The notes beneath the pieces were generated by a model. It was not told the DNA's origin and did not search any database. It saw only the letters and a program-made list of their open reading frames with translations. Source: Pseudarthrobacter chlorophenolicus A6 (lineage in GTDB: Bacteria; Actinomycetota; Actinomycetes; Actinomycetales; Micrococcaceae). From it: 64,000 nucleotides of DNA. Positions 32,890 to 42,697 of this stretch are shown here, piece after piece. A program made the translations under genes and the position numbers. The stretch is from contig NC_011886.1 of NCBI RefSeq assembly GCF_000022025.1, positions 682,001 to 746,000 of the forward strand, written 5' to 3'. Every line of letters begins with the position of its first letter. The stretch's first letter is position 1.

Positions 32890-33297
32890 ATGGACCCCAG
32901 CATGCTGCGAAAGATCTGCCTGTCGTCCCCCGGCGCCTACGAGGACTACCCGTTCGGGCCGGAGACTTCAGTCTTCAAAGTCCGGGCCCACATCGCCGGC
33001 GGGGCCAGGCACGAGGCGAAGCTTTTCGCGTTGTCGTCCATGGACCCCGGCGATTTCTACGTGAACCTCAAGTGCGATCCGTCCCTGGCGGTCCAGTTGC
33101 GGGCCGCGCACGCCGCCATCGACGGCGCCTGGCACATGAACAAGACGCACTGGAACGGGGTGCGCCTTGACGGTTCCCTTCCGGATGACATGGTGCGGGA
33201 CATGGTGGAGGACTCGTATGACCTGGTGGTTGCCGGGCTGAGCCGCAAGCAGCAGGAGCAGCTTGGCTGGGCGCGCCTGGGGCGTTCGGGTGAATGA
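32890..33297 (+). CDS. MmcQ/YjbR family DNA-binding-like protein
   Basis: A 135-residue protein of the YjbR/CyaY-like fold family. Typical sequences are SPGAYEDYPFGPETSVFKV near the N-terminus, FVNLK-like FYVNLKCDP, and NKTHWNGVRLDGSLPDDM. Some members are called DNA-binding but the function is not settled. It opens a run of four small genes that overlap or nearly touch (to 34470), so it heads an operon. Its stop overlaps the next start by 8 bases. Confidence 0.9.
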   Translation: MDPSMLRKICLSSPGAYEDYPFGPETSVFKVRAHIAGGARHEAKLFALSSMDPGDFYVNLKCDPSLAVQLRAAHAAIDGAWHMNKTHWNGVRLDGSLPDDMVRDMVEDSYDLVVAGLSRKQQEQLGWARLGRSGE

Positions 33298-33844
33298 CCC
33301 GCGGCCGGTCAGCGGCAGCCTGAACTATCCAGGCATCGGAAGTACAAGGCAGGGCACGACGCCGGCGGGTTACGCCAGCGTCCTGGAGGAGGTGCGTCTG
33401 GGGTCCGGCCAGCCGCTGTTCCGTCGCGTCGCTGACGGCATCCTTGGGTGGGAACTCCAGCGGCGCGCTGGGCTTCGTGTCCGGGCCGACTCGCCCAGGG
33501 CTGTGGCGGGTGCACGGGTGGTGAGCGGATTCGGCGTCGGCCCGTTCCGTCTGAACGCACCGTGCGAGGTGGTCTGGGTCCAGGAGCCCGCGGCAGAGGG
33601 GCAGCCGCAGTCAGCAGGGTTCGGCTACGGTACGCTCCCGGGGCATCCTGCCCGCGGTGAGGAATCTTTTGAAGCGGTCATCGACGCTGCCGGCGAAGTG
33701 TTTCTGCGCGTCAGGGCGTTCAGCAAGCCAGCCAACTGGTTCTACGCCACCGGCGGACTGGTGACCCGGGCAGCCCAGCGGTACGTTACTTCCCGGTACA
33801 TTGAAGGGGCACGCACACTCGCCGCGGAAGGAACATCCCAGTGA
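33290..33844 (+). CDS. DUF1990 family protein
   Basis: A 184-residue protein of the DUF1990 family (LNYPGIGSTR at the start, GWELQRRAGL, FRLNAPCEVVWV, FGYGTLPGHPARGEESF, AFSKPANWFY). The function is unknown; plant and actinobacterial homologues exist. I chose the GTG at 33290, which lies inside the end of the YjbR gene and fits the family N-terminus; no strong ribosome site is needed if translation is coupled. Its stop overlaps the following GTG by 4 bases. Confidence 0.88.
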   Translation: MNDPRPVSGSLNYPGIGSTRQGTTPAGYASVLEEVRLGSGQPLFRRVADGILGWELQRRAGLRVRADSPRAVAGARVVSGFGVGPFRLNAPCEVVWVQEPAAEGQPQSAGFGYGTLPGHPARGEESFEAVIDAAGEVFLRVRAFSKPANWFYATGGLVTRAAQRYVTSRYIEGARTLAAEGTSQ

Positions 33845-34161
33845 TCTTTATTGTCGTCAAGTTCAAGGTCAAGCCGGAATGGTCGGAGCGCTGGCCGGAG
33901 CTGGTGGCCGACTTCACCGCGGCAACCCGGCAGGAGCCGGGAAACCTCTGGTTCGACTGGTCCCGCAGCCTGGACGACCCCAACGAGTACGTCCTCGTTG
34001 AAGCCTTCAAGGACGACGCCGCGGGCGACCACGTGAACAGCGAACATTTCAAGAAGGCCATGGCGGACATGCCGCAGGCACTCGCCGAAACTCCCCGTAT
34101 CGTCAGCCGCCAGCTCGACGGCGACGGCTGGGACCGCATGGGCGAGCTCACCATCGGCTAG
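33841..34161 (+). CDS. Antibiotic biosynthesis monooxygenase (ABM) domain protein
   Basis: A 106-residue single ABM domain, a dimeric ferredoxin-like fold. It shows FIVVKFKVKPEWSERW, a central EPGNLWFDWSRS, and EAFKDDAAGDHVNSEHFKK with the conserved histidine pair. Members include quinol monooxygenases and haem-degrading enzymes; the YgiN-like quinol type fits best. GTGA overlap couples it to the DUF1990 gene. Confidence 0.88.
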   Translation: MIFIVVKFKVKPEWSERWPELVADFTAATRQEPGNLWFDWSRSLDDPNEYVLVEAFKDDAAGDHVNSEHFKKAMADMPQALAETPRIVSRQLDGDGWDRMGELTIG

Positions 34162-34176
34162 GGAAGGACCGCAGCC

Positions 34177-34470
34177 ATGTGGGTCGGCTGGATCGAGTTG
34201 GACATCCTCCTTGGCGACGTCCAAAGCCTGAAGGAGAAACGCTCCGTCATCAGGCCGCTGCTTGCCGAACTAAAACGCCGCTACGACGTCTCGGTGGCCG
34301 AGGTGGGGGACCACGACCAGTACCGGCGCACCAGGGTTGGCGCAGGCCTGGTGGCAGCCGACCGCGCGCACCTCGTGGAGGTGCTCGACGCCGTCGAACG
34401 CTTCGTGGCGGGCCGCCCGGAAATCGAGCTGCTCAGCGCCCGCCGCCGGGACCTGCACAGCGAGGACTGA
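34177..34470 (+). CDS. DUF503 family protein
   Basis: A 97-residue protein of the DUF503 (YlxP-like) family: WIELDILLGDVQSLKEKRSV at the start, LKRRYDVSVAEVGDHDQ, then GAGLVAAD. Homologues often lie near ribosome-maturation genes, but here it ends a four-gene operon of mixed small proteins. The fold is ferredoxin-like; the function is unknown. It begins 15 bases after the ABM stop with GGAAGG upstream. Confidence 0.9.
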   Translation: MWVGWIELDILLGDVQSLKEKRSVIRPLLAELKRRYDVSVAEVGDHDQYRRTRVGAGLVAADRAHLVEVLDAVERFVAGRPEIELLSARRRDLHSED

Positions 34471-34472
34471 CC

Positions 34473-34536
34473 CCATCGGTTGCTGAGTACTTGTCGTTTT
34501 GGCCGCTCTAAACGACAAGTACTCAGCAGCCGATGG
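34473..34536. repeat. Long palindrome P1 with GTACTTGTCGTTT core
   Basis: Arms of 27 bases (34473-34499 and 34510-34536) pair with one mismatch around a 10-base loop. The arm reads CCATCGGTTGCTGAG then TACTTGTCGTTT. The core ACTTGTCGTTT is shared with palindrome P2 at 35337-35392. It lies 3 bases after the DUF503 stop and could terminate that operon. Confidence 0.85.
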
Positions 34537-34588
34537 ATGGTGTGGATAACTTCTGCGGGTGTTGCCAGGATTCTGCTCTTATGGATCG

Positions 34589-35334
34589 ATGAAGACTCCA
34601 CAACCGCTGCCGGAGGAACTCCGGGGACGCCCCTTCACCCTTGTTGACGCTTCAGTTGCCGGAATCTCCCCGCGCCGCTGGCGGCATGGGTCGCTGACGT
34701 ACCGCGGCAGGGGAATCAGGATGGAAAGCACGACGACGGCGCTCCCCTTAGGCGTTCGGGTCCGGCCCTTCATCGAAGTCAATGTGCTTTGCGCTGCCTC
34801 GCACGTTACTGCGGCCGAGCTGCATTCACTGCCGCAGCGGCGCCAGGATGGCGCCTCCGACGCGTACCACCTCATCCGTCCCGAAGGCGCAGCCCACCTC
34901 GACAGGCCCCACGTCCTCGTGCACCGCATGAAGCTGTACGAGGATGAAGTCACCACTATTGACGGGGTTCCGGTGACCACGCCGGCGCGGACGTGGTTGG
35001 ACATGGCCGAGATGCTGTCCCTTGATGAGATCGTGGCCATGGGGGATGCCTGCGTCCGTGTTCCGCGCCCCGAACTTGAATCACGGAGGACGGTAGCAGG
35101 CATCACGAGCCCGACCTGTCCTACCGCAAATACAGGATCGGAATCGAGTACGAGGGCGAACACCACGGCGAGGAAAGCCAAATCGCCAGGGATATCGCGC
35201 GCTCTGAACGGTACGCCGCGTTGGGGTGGACGGAGGTCAGGATTTCCAAGCGGCACATGGTCAACGACGCGAAACCGGCCGCGGCCAAAGTCTTGGTTGC
35301 CCTGGCGCAGGCTGGCTGGCGGAGGGGTTCTTAA
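34589..35334 (+). pseudogene. Broken AbiEi-like/DUF559-type protein gene
   Basis: The first 165 codons read in one frame and look like the actinobacterial AbiEi-like family (GRPFTLVDASVAGISPRRWR, DGVPVTTPARTWLDMAEMLS, IVAMGDACVRVPRPELESR). From base 35101 the family sequence continues in the -1 frame: HEPDLSYRKYRIGIEYEGEH, then ARSERYAALGWTEVRISKRH, ending at TAA 35332-35334. That second part is the Vsr/DUF559 endonuclease-like domain. The roughly 60 residues that normally join the two parts are missing, so the gene has an internal deletion that also shifted the frame. Downstream of the shift the original frame reads low-quality sequence to 35362. Confidence 0.82.
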
Positions 35335-35336
35335 AA

Positions 35337-35392
35337 CGATTGCTCCGTACTTGTCGTTCTGACGGTTCAAAACGACAAGTACGGAGCAATCG
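35337..35392. repeat. Long palindrome P2 with GTACTTGTCGTT core
   Basis: Perfect 22-bp arms (35337-35358 and 35371-35392) with a 12-base loop. The arm reads CGATTGCTCC then GTACTTGTCGTT. It begins 2 bases after the pseudogene stop and lies 20 bases from the purL end, so it may terminate both strands. Confidence 0.88.
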
Positions 35393-35411
35393 ATGGGGGA
35401 GGAGGAAGGTA

Positions 35412-37721
35412 TCAGCCGAAGTACTTCGGCAGGGTCCCTTCGTGGGCTTCGCGGAGTGCGTCGAGGGACAGGCTGTCCACGCCGTTGATCTCCAGGGCAC
35501 CACTGGCTGCGTCCACCACGCCGATGCGGGTGTGCGCGAAACCGCGGGCGGTGCACATGTCCGTGAAGCGCACTTCCTCCGAGCGGGGAACGCCCACGAC
35601 GGCGCGTCCCTGGGATTCGGAGAACAGCGCCGTGAACAGGTCCACGCCGTCGCGGTCCATGACGTCCTGCAGCGCAATCCGCGCACCGACACCGTAGCGC
35701 AGCGAGGACTCCACCAGTACGGCAGCCAGGCCACCCTCGGAGAGGTCGTGTGCGGCGTCGATCATGCCGTCGCGGGAGGCGTTGATCAGGATCTCGCCCA
35801 GTGCGCGCTCGGTCTCAAGGTCCACCTTCGGCGGCTGGCCGCCCAGGTGGCCACGCATGTTGGCCCATTCTGAACCGTCCAGCTCGGCAGTGGTGGTGCC
35901 CAGCAGGTAGATCGCCTGGCCGTCCTCGCGCCAGCCCGACGGCGTGCGGCGGGCAACGTCGTCGAGCTTGCCCAGGACCGCCACCACGGGGGAGGGGTGG
36001 ATGGGCGTGGTGCCTGTCTGGTTGTACAGCGACACGTTGCCGCCGGTGACGGGGATGCCGAGTACCTGGCAGGCATCAGACAGGCCGCGGATGGCTTCGG
36101 CGAGCTGCCACATGACATCCGGGTCCTCGGGGGAACCGAAGTTCAGGCAGTCGCTGACGGCCATGGGGATGGCACCTGCGGTGGCAACGTTCCGGTACGC
36201 CTCGGCCAGGGCCAGCTGTGCACCGTGGTAGGGATCGAGGTACGTGTAGCGGCCGTTGGCGTCGGTGGCGAGGGCCACGCCCAGGCCGGTTTCCTCATCA
36301 ACGCGGACCACGCCGGCGTCGTCCGGGAACGCCATGGAGGTGTTGCCGCCCACGTACCGGTCGTACTGGTTGGTGATCCAGGACTTCGAGCACATGTTCG
36401 GCGATGCCACGAGTTCCGTTACGGCCTTGGCCAGCTCGGCAGGGGCGGCCGGGCGGCCGGCATCCTGAACAGAGCCGGTGAAGGTGTCCGCCTGGACGGA
36501 ATCCTGCCACTCGGGGCGGGCAAACGGACGGTCGTAGACCGGACCGTCGTGGGCTACGGTGCGGGGGTCGACGTCGACAATCACGTCGCCTTCCCAGGTG
36601 ATGATGAGGCGGCCGGTGTCGGTGACCTCGCCCAGCCAGGAGTACTCCACGGCCCACTTGTCCATGACGGCTTCGAACGCTTCCACGTTCTCCGGCGTCA
36701 CGACGGCCATCATGCGCTCCTGCGATTCGGACATCAGGATCTCGCCCGGGGTCAGCGTGGGGTCACGCAGCAGCACGGAGGTCAGCTCAACCTGCATGCC
36801 GCCGTCGCCATTGGACGCGAGCTCGGACGTGGCGCAGGAGATACCAGCCGCGCCGAGGTCCTGGATGCCCTCCACCAGGGAGCCCTTGAACAGCTCCAGG
36901 CAGCACTCGATGAGGACCTTCTCGGCGAACGGGTCGCCCACCTGGACGGCCGGACGCTTGGACGGCTTGGTGTCATCAAAGGATTCGGAGGCCAGCACGG
37001 ACGCGCCGCCGATGCCGTCACCGCCGGTGCGGGCACCGAACAGGACCACCTTGTTGCCCTTGCCCGAGGCGTTGGCGAGGCGGATGTCCTCATGGCGCAT
37101 GACGCCGACAGCCAGGGCGTTGACCAGCGGGTTGCCCTGGTAGACGGAGTCGAACACCATCTCGCCGCCGATGTTGGGCAGGCCCAGCGAGTTGCCGTAG
37201 CCGCCGATGCCCGCCACGGCGCCGTGCATGACGCGCGCCGTATCAGGGTGGTCGATGGCGCCGAAACGCAGCGGGTCCATGACGGCCACGGGGCGTGCAC
37301 CCATCGAGATGATGTCGCGGACGATCCCGCCGATGCCGGTGGCCGCACCCTGGTAGGGCTCAACGAACGACGGCGAGTTGTGCGATTCGATTTTGAAGGT
37401 CACGGCCCAGCCGTCCCCCAGGTTGGTGACGCCGGCGTTTTCGCCGATGCCCACCAGCATGTCCTTCTTCATTTCCTCGGTGACCTTTTCGCCGAACTGG
37501 CGCAGGTGGTTCTTGGAGGATTTGTAGGAGCAGTGCTCGCTCCACATGACGGAGTACATGGCCAGTTCGGCGCCGGTGGGGCGGCGGCCCAGGACCTTGA
37601 CGATCTCGTCGAACTCGTTGCGCTTCAGGCCCAGCTCGGCCCACGGCAGGTCCGTCTTCGGAGTCTTGCCGGCGTTCTCCACCGTGTCGATGTTGAACTT
37701 CTTGGTGGTTTCGGTGGTCAC
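35412..37721 (-). CDS. purL: Phosphoribosylformylglycinamidine synthase II (FGAM synthase, small-PurL type)
   Basis: A 769-residue synthetase subunit that, with PurQ and PurS, converts FGAR to FGAM with ATP and glutamine. It has the two PurM-like halves: [12 protein letters not shown] and [20 protein letters not shown] at the N-terminus, [12 protein letters not shown] in the middle and [11 protein letters not shown] near the C-terminus. Length is that of the separate-subunit form. The GTG start overlaps the PurQ stop by 4 bases. Last gene of the purSQL operon. Confidence 0.97.
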   Translation of the reverse strand: MTTETTKKFNIDTVENAGKTPKTDLPWAELGLKRNEFDEIVKVLGRRPTGAELAMYSVMWSEHCSYKSSKNHLRQFGEKVTEEMKKDMLVGIGENAGVTNLGDGWAVTFKIESHNSPSFVEPYQGAATGIGGIVRDIISMGARPVAVMDPLRFGAIDHPDTARVMHGAVAGIGGYGNSLGLPNIGGEMVFDSVYQGNPLVNALAVGVMRHEDIRLANASGKGNKVVLFGARTGGDGIGGASVLASESFDDTKPSKRPAVQVGDPFAEKVLIECCLELFKGSLVEGIQDLGAAGISCATSELASNGDGGMQVELTSVLLRDPTLTPGEILMSESQERMMAVVTPENVEAFEAVMDKWAVEYSWLGEVTDTGRLIITWEGDVIVDVDPRTVAHDGPVYDRPFARPEWQDSVQADTFTGSVQDAGRPAAPAELAKAVTELVASPNMCSKSWITNQYDRYVGGNTSMAFPDDAGVVRVDEETGLGVALATDANGRYTYLDPYHGAQLALAEAYRNVATAGAIPMAVSDCLNFGSPEDPDVMWQLAEAIRGLSDACQVLGIPVTGGNVSLYNQTGTTPIHPSPVVAVLGKLDDVARRTPSGWREDGQAIYLLGTTTAELDGSEWANMRGHLGGQPPKVDLETERALGEILINASRDGMIDAAHDLSEGGLAAVLVESSLRYGVGARIALQDVMDRDGVDLFTALFSESQGRAVVGVPRSEEVRFTDMCTARGFAHTRIGVVDAASGALEINGVDSLSLDALREAHEGTLPKYFG

Positions 37722-38503
37722 TTGTCGCCTCCCACAATCTTGGTCAAAACGGAGGTGAAGAAGCCCAGTCCGTCGGTATCGGACCCGCCGATACCCGTCT
37801 CACGGGAAAATGCAGGTTCGGGGCCGAAGCCCTGTTCCACGGCGTGCTCGGGGTGCGGCATGAGGCCCACCACGTTGCCGGCCGCGTTGGAGATGCCGGC
37901 GATGTCGCGCCGCGAACCGTTCGGGTTGGAGCCCACGTAACGGAAGACGACGCGGCCCTCAGCCTCAAGGGCGTCCAGGGTCTTGTCGTCAGCGATGTAC
38001 TGGCCATCCTGGTTCTTCAGCGGGATGGTGATTTCCTGGCCCGCCTCGTAGTCCAGGGTCCAGGCTGTGTTGCTGTTCTCCACGCGCAGGATCTGGTCGC
38101 GGCACAGGAACTTCAGGTGATCGTTCTTGATCATCGATCCCGGCAGCAGGTGCGATTCCGTGAGGATCTGGAAGCCGTTGCAGATGCCCAGGACGGGCAG
38201 CTTGGCGTCACTGTTGGCGGCGTCGATGATCTTGGACATCAGCGGCGCGAAGCGGGCAATGGCGCCGGCGCGGAGGTAGTCACCGTAGGAGAAACCGCCG
38301 GGTATGACGACGGCGTCCACGTCACCGAGTTCGGTGTCGCCGTGCCAGAGCTCGACGGCGGTGCCGCCGGCCAGGCGCACTGCGCGGGCAGCGTCCCGGT
38401 CATCAAGGGTTCCGGGGAAGGTAACGACGCCAATCCGGGCGCCGGCGAGGCGCGGCTCCGCCGCGACGGCGATGGCCTCGCCGATCAGGGGAAGTTCAGT
38501 CAT
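37718..38503 (-). CDS. purQ: Phosphoribosylformylglycinamidine synthase I (glutaminase subunit)
   Basis: A 261-residue class I glutamine amidotransferase that supplies ammonia to PurL. The nucleophile is cysteine 108 in VLGICNGFQ, and PHPEHAVE near the C-terminus supplies the histidine and glutamate. An N-terminal extension of about 20 residues ([19 protein letters not shown]) precedes the usual start [10 protein letters not shown]; the GAGG site 9 bases before the ATG supports keeping it. It is one base from the purS stop and overlaps purL. Confidence 0.96.
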   Translation of the reverse strand: MTELPLIGEAIAVAAEPRLAGARIGVVTFPGTLDDRDAARAVRLAGGTAVELWHGDTELGDVDAVVIPGGFSYGDYLRAGAIARFAPLMSKIIDAANSDAKLPVLGICNGFQILTESHLLPGSMIKNDHLKFLCRDQILRVENSNTAWTLDYEAGQEITIPLKNQDGQYIADDKTLDALEAEGRVVFRYVGSNPNGSRRDIAGISNAAGNVVGLMPHPEHAVEQGFGPEPAFSRETGIGGSDTDGLGFFTSVLTKIVGGDK

Positions 38504-38504
38504 G

Positions 38505-38756
38505 TCAGGCCTCGACGACCTCGACGTTGACGACGTCCTCGATCACGGGGTTGGACAGGAGGGTTTCAGCGGCGTCGCGGGCCTGGGCCAGGATCTCCTC
38601 CGTCACCTCGCCGTCCACGGTCAGTTCGAAGCGCTTGCCCTGGCGGACAGAGCTGAAGCTGGTGAAGCCGAGGCGGGGAAGAGCGCCGACAATCGCCTTT
38701 CCCTGGGGGTCAAGAATCTCGGGCTTGGGCATGACGTCAACAACGATCCGGGGCAT
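38505..38756 (-). CDS. purS: Phosphoribosylformylglycinamidine synthase subunit PurS
   Basis: An 83-residue bridging subunit that holds PurQ and PurL together. The sequence begins [20 protein letters not shown] and contains [17 protein letters not shown] and the C-terminal [18 protein letters not shown] lies 8 bases before the ATG at 38756, so longer frames upstream are not used. It opens the operon; a TAGAAT -10-like hexamer on the minus strand near 38893-38898 could be its promoter and would give a leader of about 130 bases. Confidence 0.96.
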   Translation of the reverse strand: MPRIVVDVMPKPEILDPQGKAIVGALPRLGFTSFSSVRQGKRFELTVDGEVTEEILAQARDAAETLLSNPVIEDVVNVEVVEA

Positions 38757-39023
38757 CCGGCAACTCCTGTGCGTGAGCTTGGGTAAGGGCGCAGCGGAGT
38801 GATGCCGTCTCACGCCGTACCGGTGTTGGGGGCACACTGTAAGGCAGTGTTCCAGACTTTGTGGACGGGCGCTCCGCGAGCTTGCCCTATCATTCTACCG
38901 GCCCGGCGGCCCCACCCTGTATTCGGTAGATCCACGTCACGGCCGGGCACACCGAAGAAGAATCCGGCGCTTGTGGCCAATCCCCCTATGGAGTTGAAAG
39001 GGACCCTTCACTAGGATGACGGG

Positions 39024-39209
39024 ATGGCAGAGAATTCGAAGTCCGTCCTTTTGCCAGTGATGGCCGCAGCCGTATTTGCCGGCCTGGGCCGGATGGTCTT
39101 CCAGAAGATCAAAGCCGACCGCCGTGCCCGGGAAAACCGCACGGCCGGTCCGGTGGACGAGAAGACCCGGCAATGGATCAGCGAAGTGGTCCGGACCCCC
39201 CGGCAGTAG
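39024..39209 (+). CDS. Small single-span protein of unknown function
   Basis: A 61-residue protein I do not recognise. Residues 7-24 are hydrophobic (VLLPVMAAAVFAGLGRMVF), then a basic stretch (KIKADRRARENR) and an acidic/basic C-terminus (DEKTRQWISEVVR). A small membrane-associated protein is likely. TAGGAT lies 8-13 bases before the ATG. It lies between purS and the subtilase gene and has codon bias typical of the window. Confidence 0.6.
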   Translation: MAENSKSVLLPVMAAAVFAGLGRMVFQKIKADRRARENRTAGPVDEKTRQWISEVVRTPRQ

Positions 39210-39372
39210 TGTCCTGCCGGGTATTCTTGCGCCCCGCCTCGCTTGGGCAGGGCTTCCCGGGATGCCCGTCTGTGTCTCCGCCAGCGTTGTTTTGACTGGC
39301 GAAAATTCGCCGTTTGTGCCCTATGTCATATTGGGCTATCAGTCTGTACTCTGTGAACCGGCTGGTCTTATC

Positions 39373-39393
39373 GAATTACAAAACCTGTAATTC
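39373..39393. promoter_or_regulatory. Inverted repeat in the subtilase upstream region
   Basis: GAATTACA / TGTAATTC, perfect 8-base arms with a 5-base spacer AAACC, about 68 bp before the subtilase start in an AT-rich leader. A second inverted repeat GGCGAA-AA-TTCGCC lies near 39296-39309. Either could bind a regulator, or the first could form an RNA hairpin. Confidence 0.5.
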
Positions 39394-39460
39394 CCTGTAC
39401 CAAGCCGGTCGTTTCCGGCCCTCTAATCCTGACAGGCCGGTTCGTCGTGAAAGGGTGCAC

Positions 39461-42400
39461 GTGAAATTAACAGGAAAGAGCCCTGCAAGGGGCGGCGGGT
39501 TCCGGAGGGCAGCTGCGTTCTCCGTCGGGATTCCGCTGCTTCTTGGTTCAGTGGCAGCCGCGCCGGCCACGGCAGCCCCCGCCACGGGGCAGGTTCCGTC
39601 GGTCCAGCAGAAAGACCTTGACCCCAAGGACTACCAGGCCGGCAGGTACATCGTGGTGCTGGCGGAAAAGCCCGCAGCCACCTATGCAGGCGGCACCGGC
39701 GACCTGAGCGCCACGAAGCCGGAAAGCGGAAAGAAGCTCGACGCCGGACGGCCGGAGGTGCAGCGCTACCAGCAGCACCTCGAAACCCAGCAGCGCGAGA
39801 TTGCCAAGGACGAAAGTGTCCAGATCAAGCGCAACTTCACCGCCGCCATCAATGGTTTTGCTGCTGACCTCTCCGCCGACCAGGCGCTGAAGCTGGCCAA
39901 GGACCCGAAGGTCCTCATGGTGGCGCCGGATACGGAGAACGCGCCGGACTACTCCACCACCGATTTCCTCCAGCTCTCCGGCCCGCAAGGCATCTGGAAC
40001 ACATCCTTCGGTGGAACTGAGAACGCCGGCAAGGGTGTTGTGGTGGGAGTCATCGACTCCGGCTACACCCCTTCCAGCCCTTTCTTCGCCGGAACCGACG
40101 TCAAGCCGCTGGCCGGAAACCCTGAGGTTGGCGTGCCCTACCGGACGGCAGACGGCAAGATCGCCATGCTGAAGTCCGACGGCGACACGTTCGAGGGCGA
40201 ATGCCAGAAGGGTGAGGGTACCGGTGCAGCCTTCGACGGCAGCGCCTGCAACTCCAAGGTTCTCAGCGCCCGCTACTTCGCCGATGATTTCAAGAAGTAC
40301 GTCCCGGAGGCCAACCGTGCCCCCGAAGAAGTTCTCTCACCCGTTGACGTCGGAAGCCACGGCACCCACACCGCCAGCACCGCCGCCGGAAACGCGAACG
40401 TCCGGGCCAACCTGGGCGGGCGTGACATGGGCATCACCGGCGGCATCGCTCCGGCGGCCAAGCTCTCCATCTATAAGGTCTGCTGGGAAGACACCGACCC
40501 CAACACCGGCGGCTGCTACAGCTCCGCATCGGTGGCCGCCATCAACCAGGCGATCCTGGACGGCGTGGATGTCCTGAACTACTCCATTTCGGGCAGCACC
40601 TCCACCACTACGGACCCGGTTGCCCTGGCCTTCCTTTCCGCCGCCTCAGCCGGAGTCTTCGTTTCTGCATCCGCGGGCAACAGCGGCCCCACGGCCAGTA
40701 CCGTGAACCACGGCGCACCCTGGCTCACCACTGTCGCTGCATCGTCCTTCTCCACCGAACTGCAGGGAACTGTTGAATTCGAGGACGGCAGCAAGTACCG
40801 CGGCGCCAGCCTCATGGCCAACAACGTCCCGGCCAGCCCGCTGGTCCTCGCCGCATCGGCTGCCGCAGCAGGAGCCGCCAGCCCCGAACTCTGCGGACCG
40901 AACACGCTGGACCCCGCCAAGGTGGCCGGCAAGATCGTTGTCTGTGACCGGGGAGTGGTTGACCGCGTGGCCAAGAGCGCCGAGGTCAAGCGCACCGGCG
41001 GCGTCGGCATGATCCTCGTCAACGTCACTCCGTCCTCCGAGGACGTGGACCAGCACGCCGTTCCCACTGTCCATGTGAATCCGCCGGCAACGCAGCAGAT
41101 CAAGGACAAGCTGGCGGCCAACCCCGCCATCAAGGCCGCGCTGGTGAACAAGGACACCACCGGCCTGCCGCAGGAGCCTCAGCCGCAGATCGCAGGATTC
41201 TCCTCACGCGGCCCGCTGCTGGCTACGGATTCCGACCTGCTGAAGCCGGACGTCGCTGCTCCCGGCGTCGCCGTGCTGGCCGGCGTTTCACCCATCGGTG
41301 AAGCCGGCGCCCAGTTCGGCATGATGTCCGGAACGTCAATGGCCGCCCCGCACGTGGCAGGCTTCGGAGCGCTGGTGCTGGGCAAGAACCCCACCTGGTC
41401 GCCGGCAACGGTCAAGTCCGCCATGATGACCACCGCTACGGACGTCAAGAACGCGGACGGCAGCCGTAACACGGACGTCTTCGCCACCGGCGCCGGCCAG
41501 GTGTCCGTTGCCAAGGTCCTGGACCCGGGCCTGGTGTACGACGCCAACGAGACCGACTACCTGAAGTTCATCCAGGGAACCGGGCTGGACCTGGGCATCC
41601 CGGATCTGGGAACCACGGCGCCGCGTGACGTGAACGTGGCCTCGTTTGCACTCGGTGCGCTGACCGGCAGGACCGAGGTGACCCGCACGGTGACGGCGCT
41701 GACCCCCGGCCTGTACCGCGCCCAGGTGAATGTGCCGGGCGTCAAAGTCACGGTGACCCCCTCGATCCTGAACTTCAGCGCGGTGGGTGAGAAGCGGACG
41801 TTCAAGGTCAAGTTTGAAAACGCCTCCGCCCCCACGGGCCAGTTCGCCATGGGCAGCCTGGTCTGGCAGGGTGCCGGCAAGAACGTCGCTTCTCCGGTAG
41901 CGGTCCGTCCGCAGTCCGTGGTGGCACCGGCGAATGCCGCGTTCAGCTCAGTGGGCGGCACCGGCCAGGGGAAGATTCCCGTGGTGTCCGGCACCAACGC
42001 GCCGGTCAGCATGACGGTGGACGGCCTGTCCAAGGCGGATTCGACGGCCGTGGAACTGGTCCCGGGGCCGTTGGCCCTGGCGAACAACACTTCCAACGCC
42101 ATGAAGCAGGTGACGGTGGCGGCAGGCTCGCCGCTGGCCAAGTTCTCCGTCTTCTCCTCGGACGAGAACGCTGACTTCGATCTCCTGGTGTTCACCCCGG
42201 ACGGCAAGCAACTCGCCTCGCAGACGGTGTCCGCCAGCGAATCGGTGTCCGTCGCCAATCCCAAGGCCGGCGTGTACACAATGTTCGCCAACCTCTACGC
42301 AAGCCCCAACGGACAACCCACCAAGGCGTCGTTGGATGCTGCGGTCCTGGGTGCCAACGTGGGCAACGCTTCGGTGAGCCCCAACCCGCTTCGGCTGGCA

Positions 42401-42652
42401 AACGGCACTGCCGGTGACGTGACGTTGTCGTGGCAGAACCTCCAGCCGGGTTCCTACATCGGGCGGGTCAACTACTCCGGCGGTGCCACCCCCACTTTTG
42501 TTTCGGTGGTAGTGACACCGGGCGCCGGTGCCGTGGTCCCGGATGACGAGCAGACGGACCCGGGCAAGAAGGACAAGAAGGACAAGGTCAAGAAGGAAAA
42601 GAAGAAGAAGGAGTTCCAGGACGAATCGGGAAGCTCCAACCTGGGAATCTAG
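39461..42652 (+). CDS. Large secreted subtilisin-like serine protease (S8, with PA domain)
   Basis: A 1063-residue secreted protease. A signal peptide (1-39, ending PATAAPAT) is followed by an inhibitor I9 propeptide (about 60-160; YIVVLAEKPAA, then FTAAINGFAADLS) and the S8 catalytic domain with aspartate 199 (VVGVIDSG), histidine near 302 (GSHGTHT) and serine near 626 (SGTSMAAPHVAG). A PA domain is inserted (CGPNTLDPAKVAGKIVVCDRG). Beta-rich C-terminal domains and a Lys-rich tail (KKDKKDKVKKEKKKKEF) end it; no wall anchor is seen. The layout is that of cucumisin/lactocepin-like proteases. I chose GTG 39461 because of GAAAGG upstream; frames to 39314 are not signal-like. Confidence 0.93.
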   Translation: MKLTGKSPARGGGFRRAAAFSVGIPLLLGSVAAAPATAAPATGQVPSVQQKDLDPKDYQAGRYIVVLAEKPAATYAGGTGDLSATKPESGKKLDAGRPEVQRYQQHLETQQREIAKDESVQIKRNFTAAINGFAADLSADQALKLAKDPKVLMVAPDTENAPDYSTTDFLQLSGPQGIWNTSFGGTENAGKGVVVGVIDSGYTPSSPFFAGTDVKPLAGNPEVGVPYRTADGKIAMLKSDGDTFEGECQKGEGTGAAFDGSACNSKVLSARYFADDFKKYVPEANRAPEEVLSPVDVGSHGTHTASTAAGNANVRANLGGRDMGITGGIAPAAKLSIYKVCWEDTDPNTGGCYSSASVAAINQAILDGVDVLNYSISGSTSTTTDPVALAFLSAASAGVFVSASAGNSGPTASTVNHGAPWLTTVAASSFSTELQGTVEFEDGSKYRGASLMANNVPASPLVLAASAAAAGAASPELCGPNTLDPAKVAGKIVVCDRGVVDRVAKSAEVKRTGGVGMILVNVTPSSEDVDQHAVPTVHVNPPATQQIKDKLAANPAIKAALVNKDTTGLPQEPQPQIAGFSSRGPLLATDSDLLKPDVAAPGVAVLAGVSPIGEAGAQFGMMSGTSMAAPHVAGFGALVLGKNPTWSPATVKSAMMTTATDVKNADGSRNTDVFATGAGQVSVAKVLDPGLVYDANETDYLKFIQGTGLDLGIPDLGTTAPRDVNVASFALGALTGRTEVTRTVTALTPGLYRAQVNVPGVKVTVTPSILNFSAVGEKRTFKVKFENASAPTGQFAMGSLVWQGAGKNVASPVAVRPQSVVAPANAAFSSVGGTGQGKIPVVSGTNAPVSMTVDGLSKADSTAVELVPGPLALANNTSNAMKQVTVAAGSPLAKFSVFSSDENADFDLLVFTPDGKQLASQTVSASESVSVANPKAGVYTMFANLYASPNGQPTKASLDAAVLGANVGNASVSPNPLRLANGTAGDVTLSWQNLQPGSYIGRVNYSGGATPTFVSVVVTPGAGAVVPDDEQTDPGKKDKKDKVKKEKKKKEFQDESGSSNLGI

Positions 42653-42697
42653 GCCGCAGCCTCTCAAGAGGCCCGGAGCCTGGACAACCGGATAACT

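Noticed and set aside
35997..37940. A 647-codon open frame on the plus strand opposite purL and purQ
   Set aside because: It is a mirror of purL in high-GC DNA. Its product is rich in His, Gly, Asp and Arg with no domain, and purL/purQ on the other strand are certain.
39314..39460. Longer N-terminus for the subtilase
   Set aside because: The extra residues are not signal-peptide-like, the stretch holds inverted repeats and looks like a leader, and a GTG with GAAAGG upstream gives a normal signal peptide.
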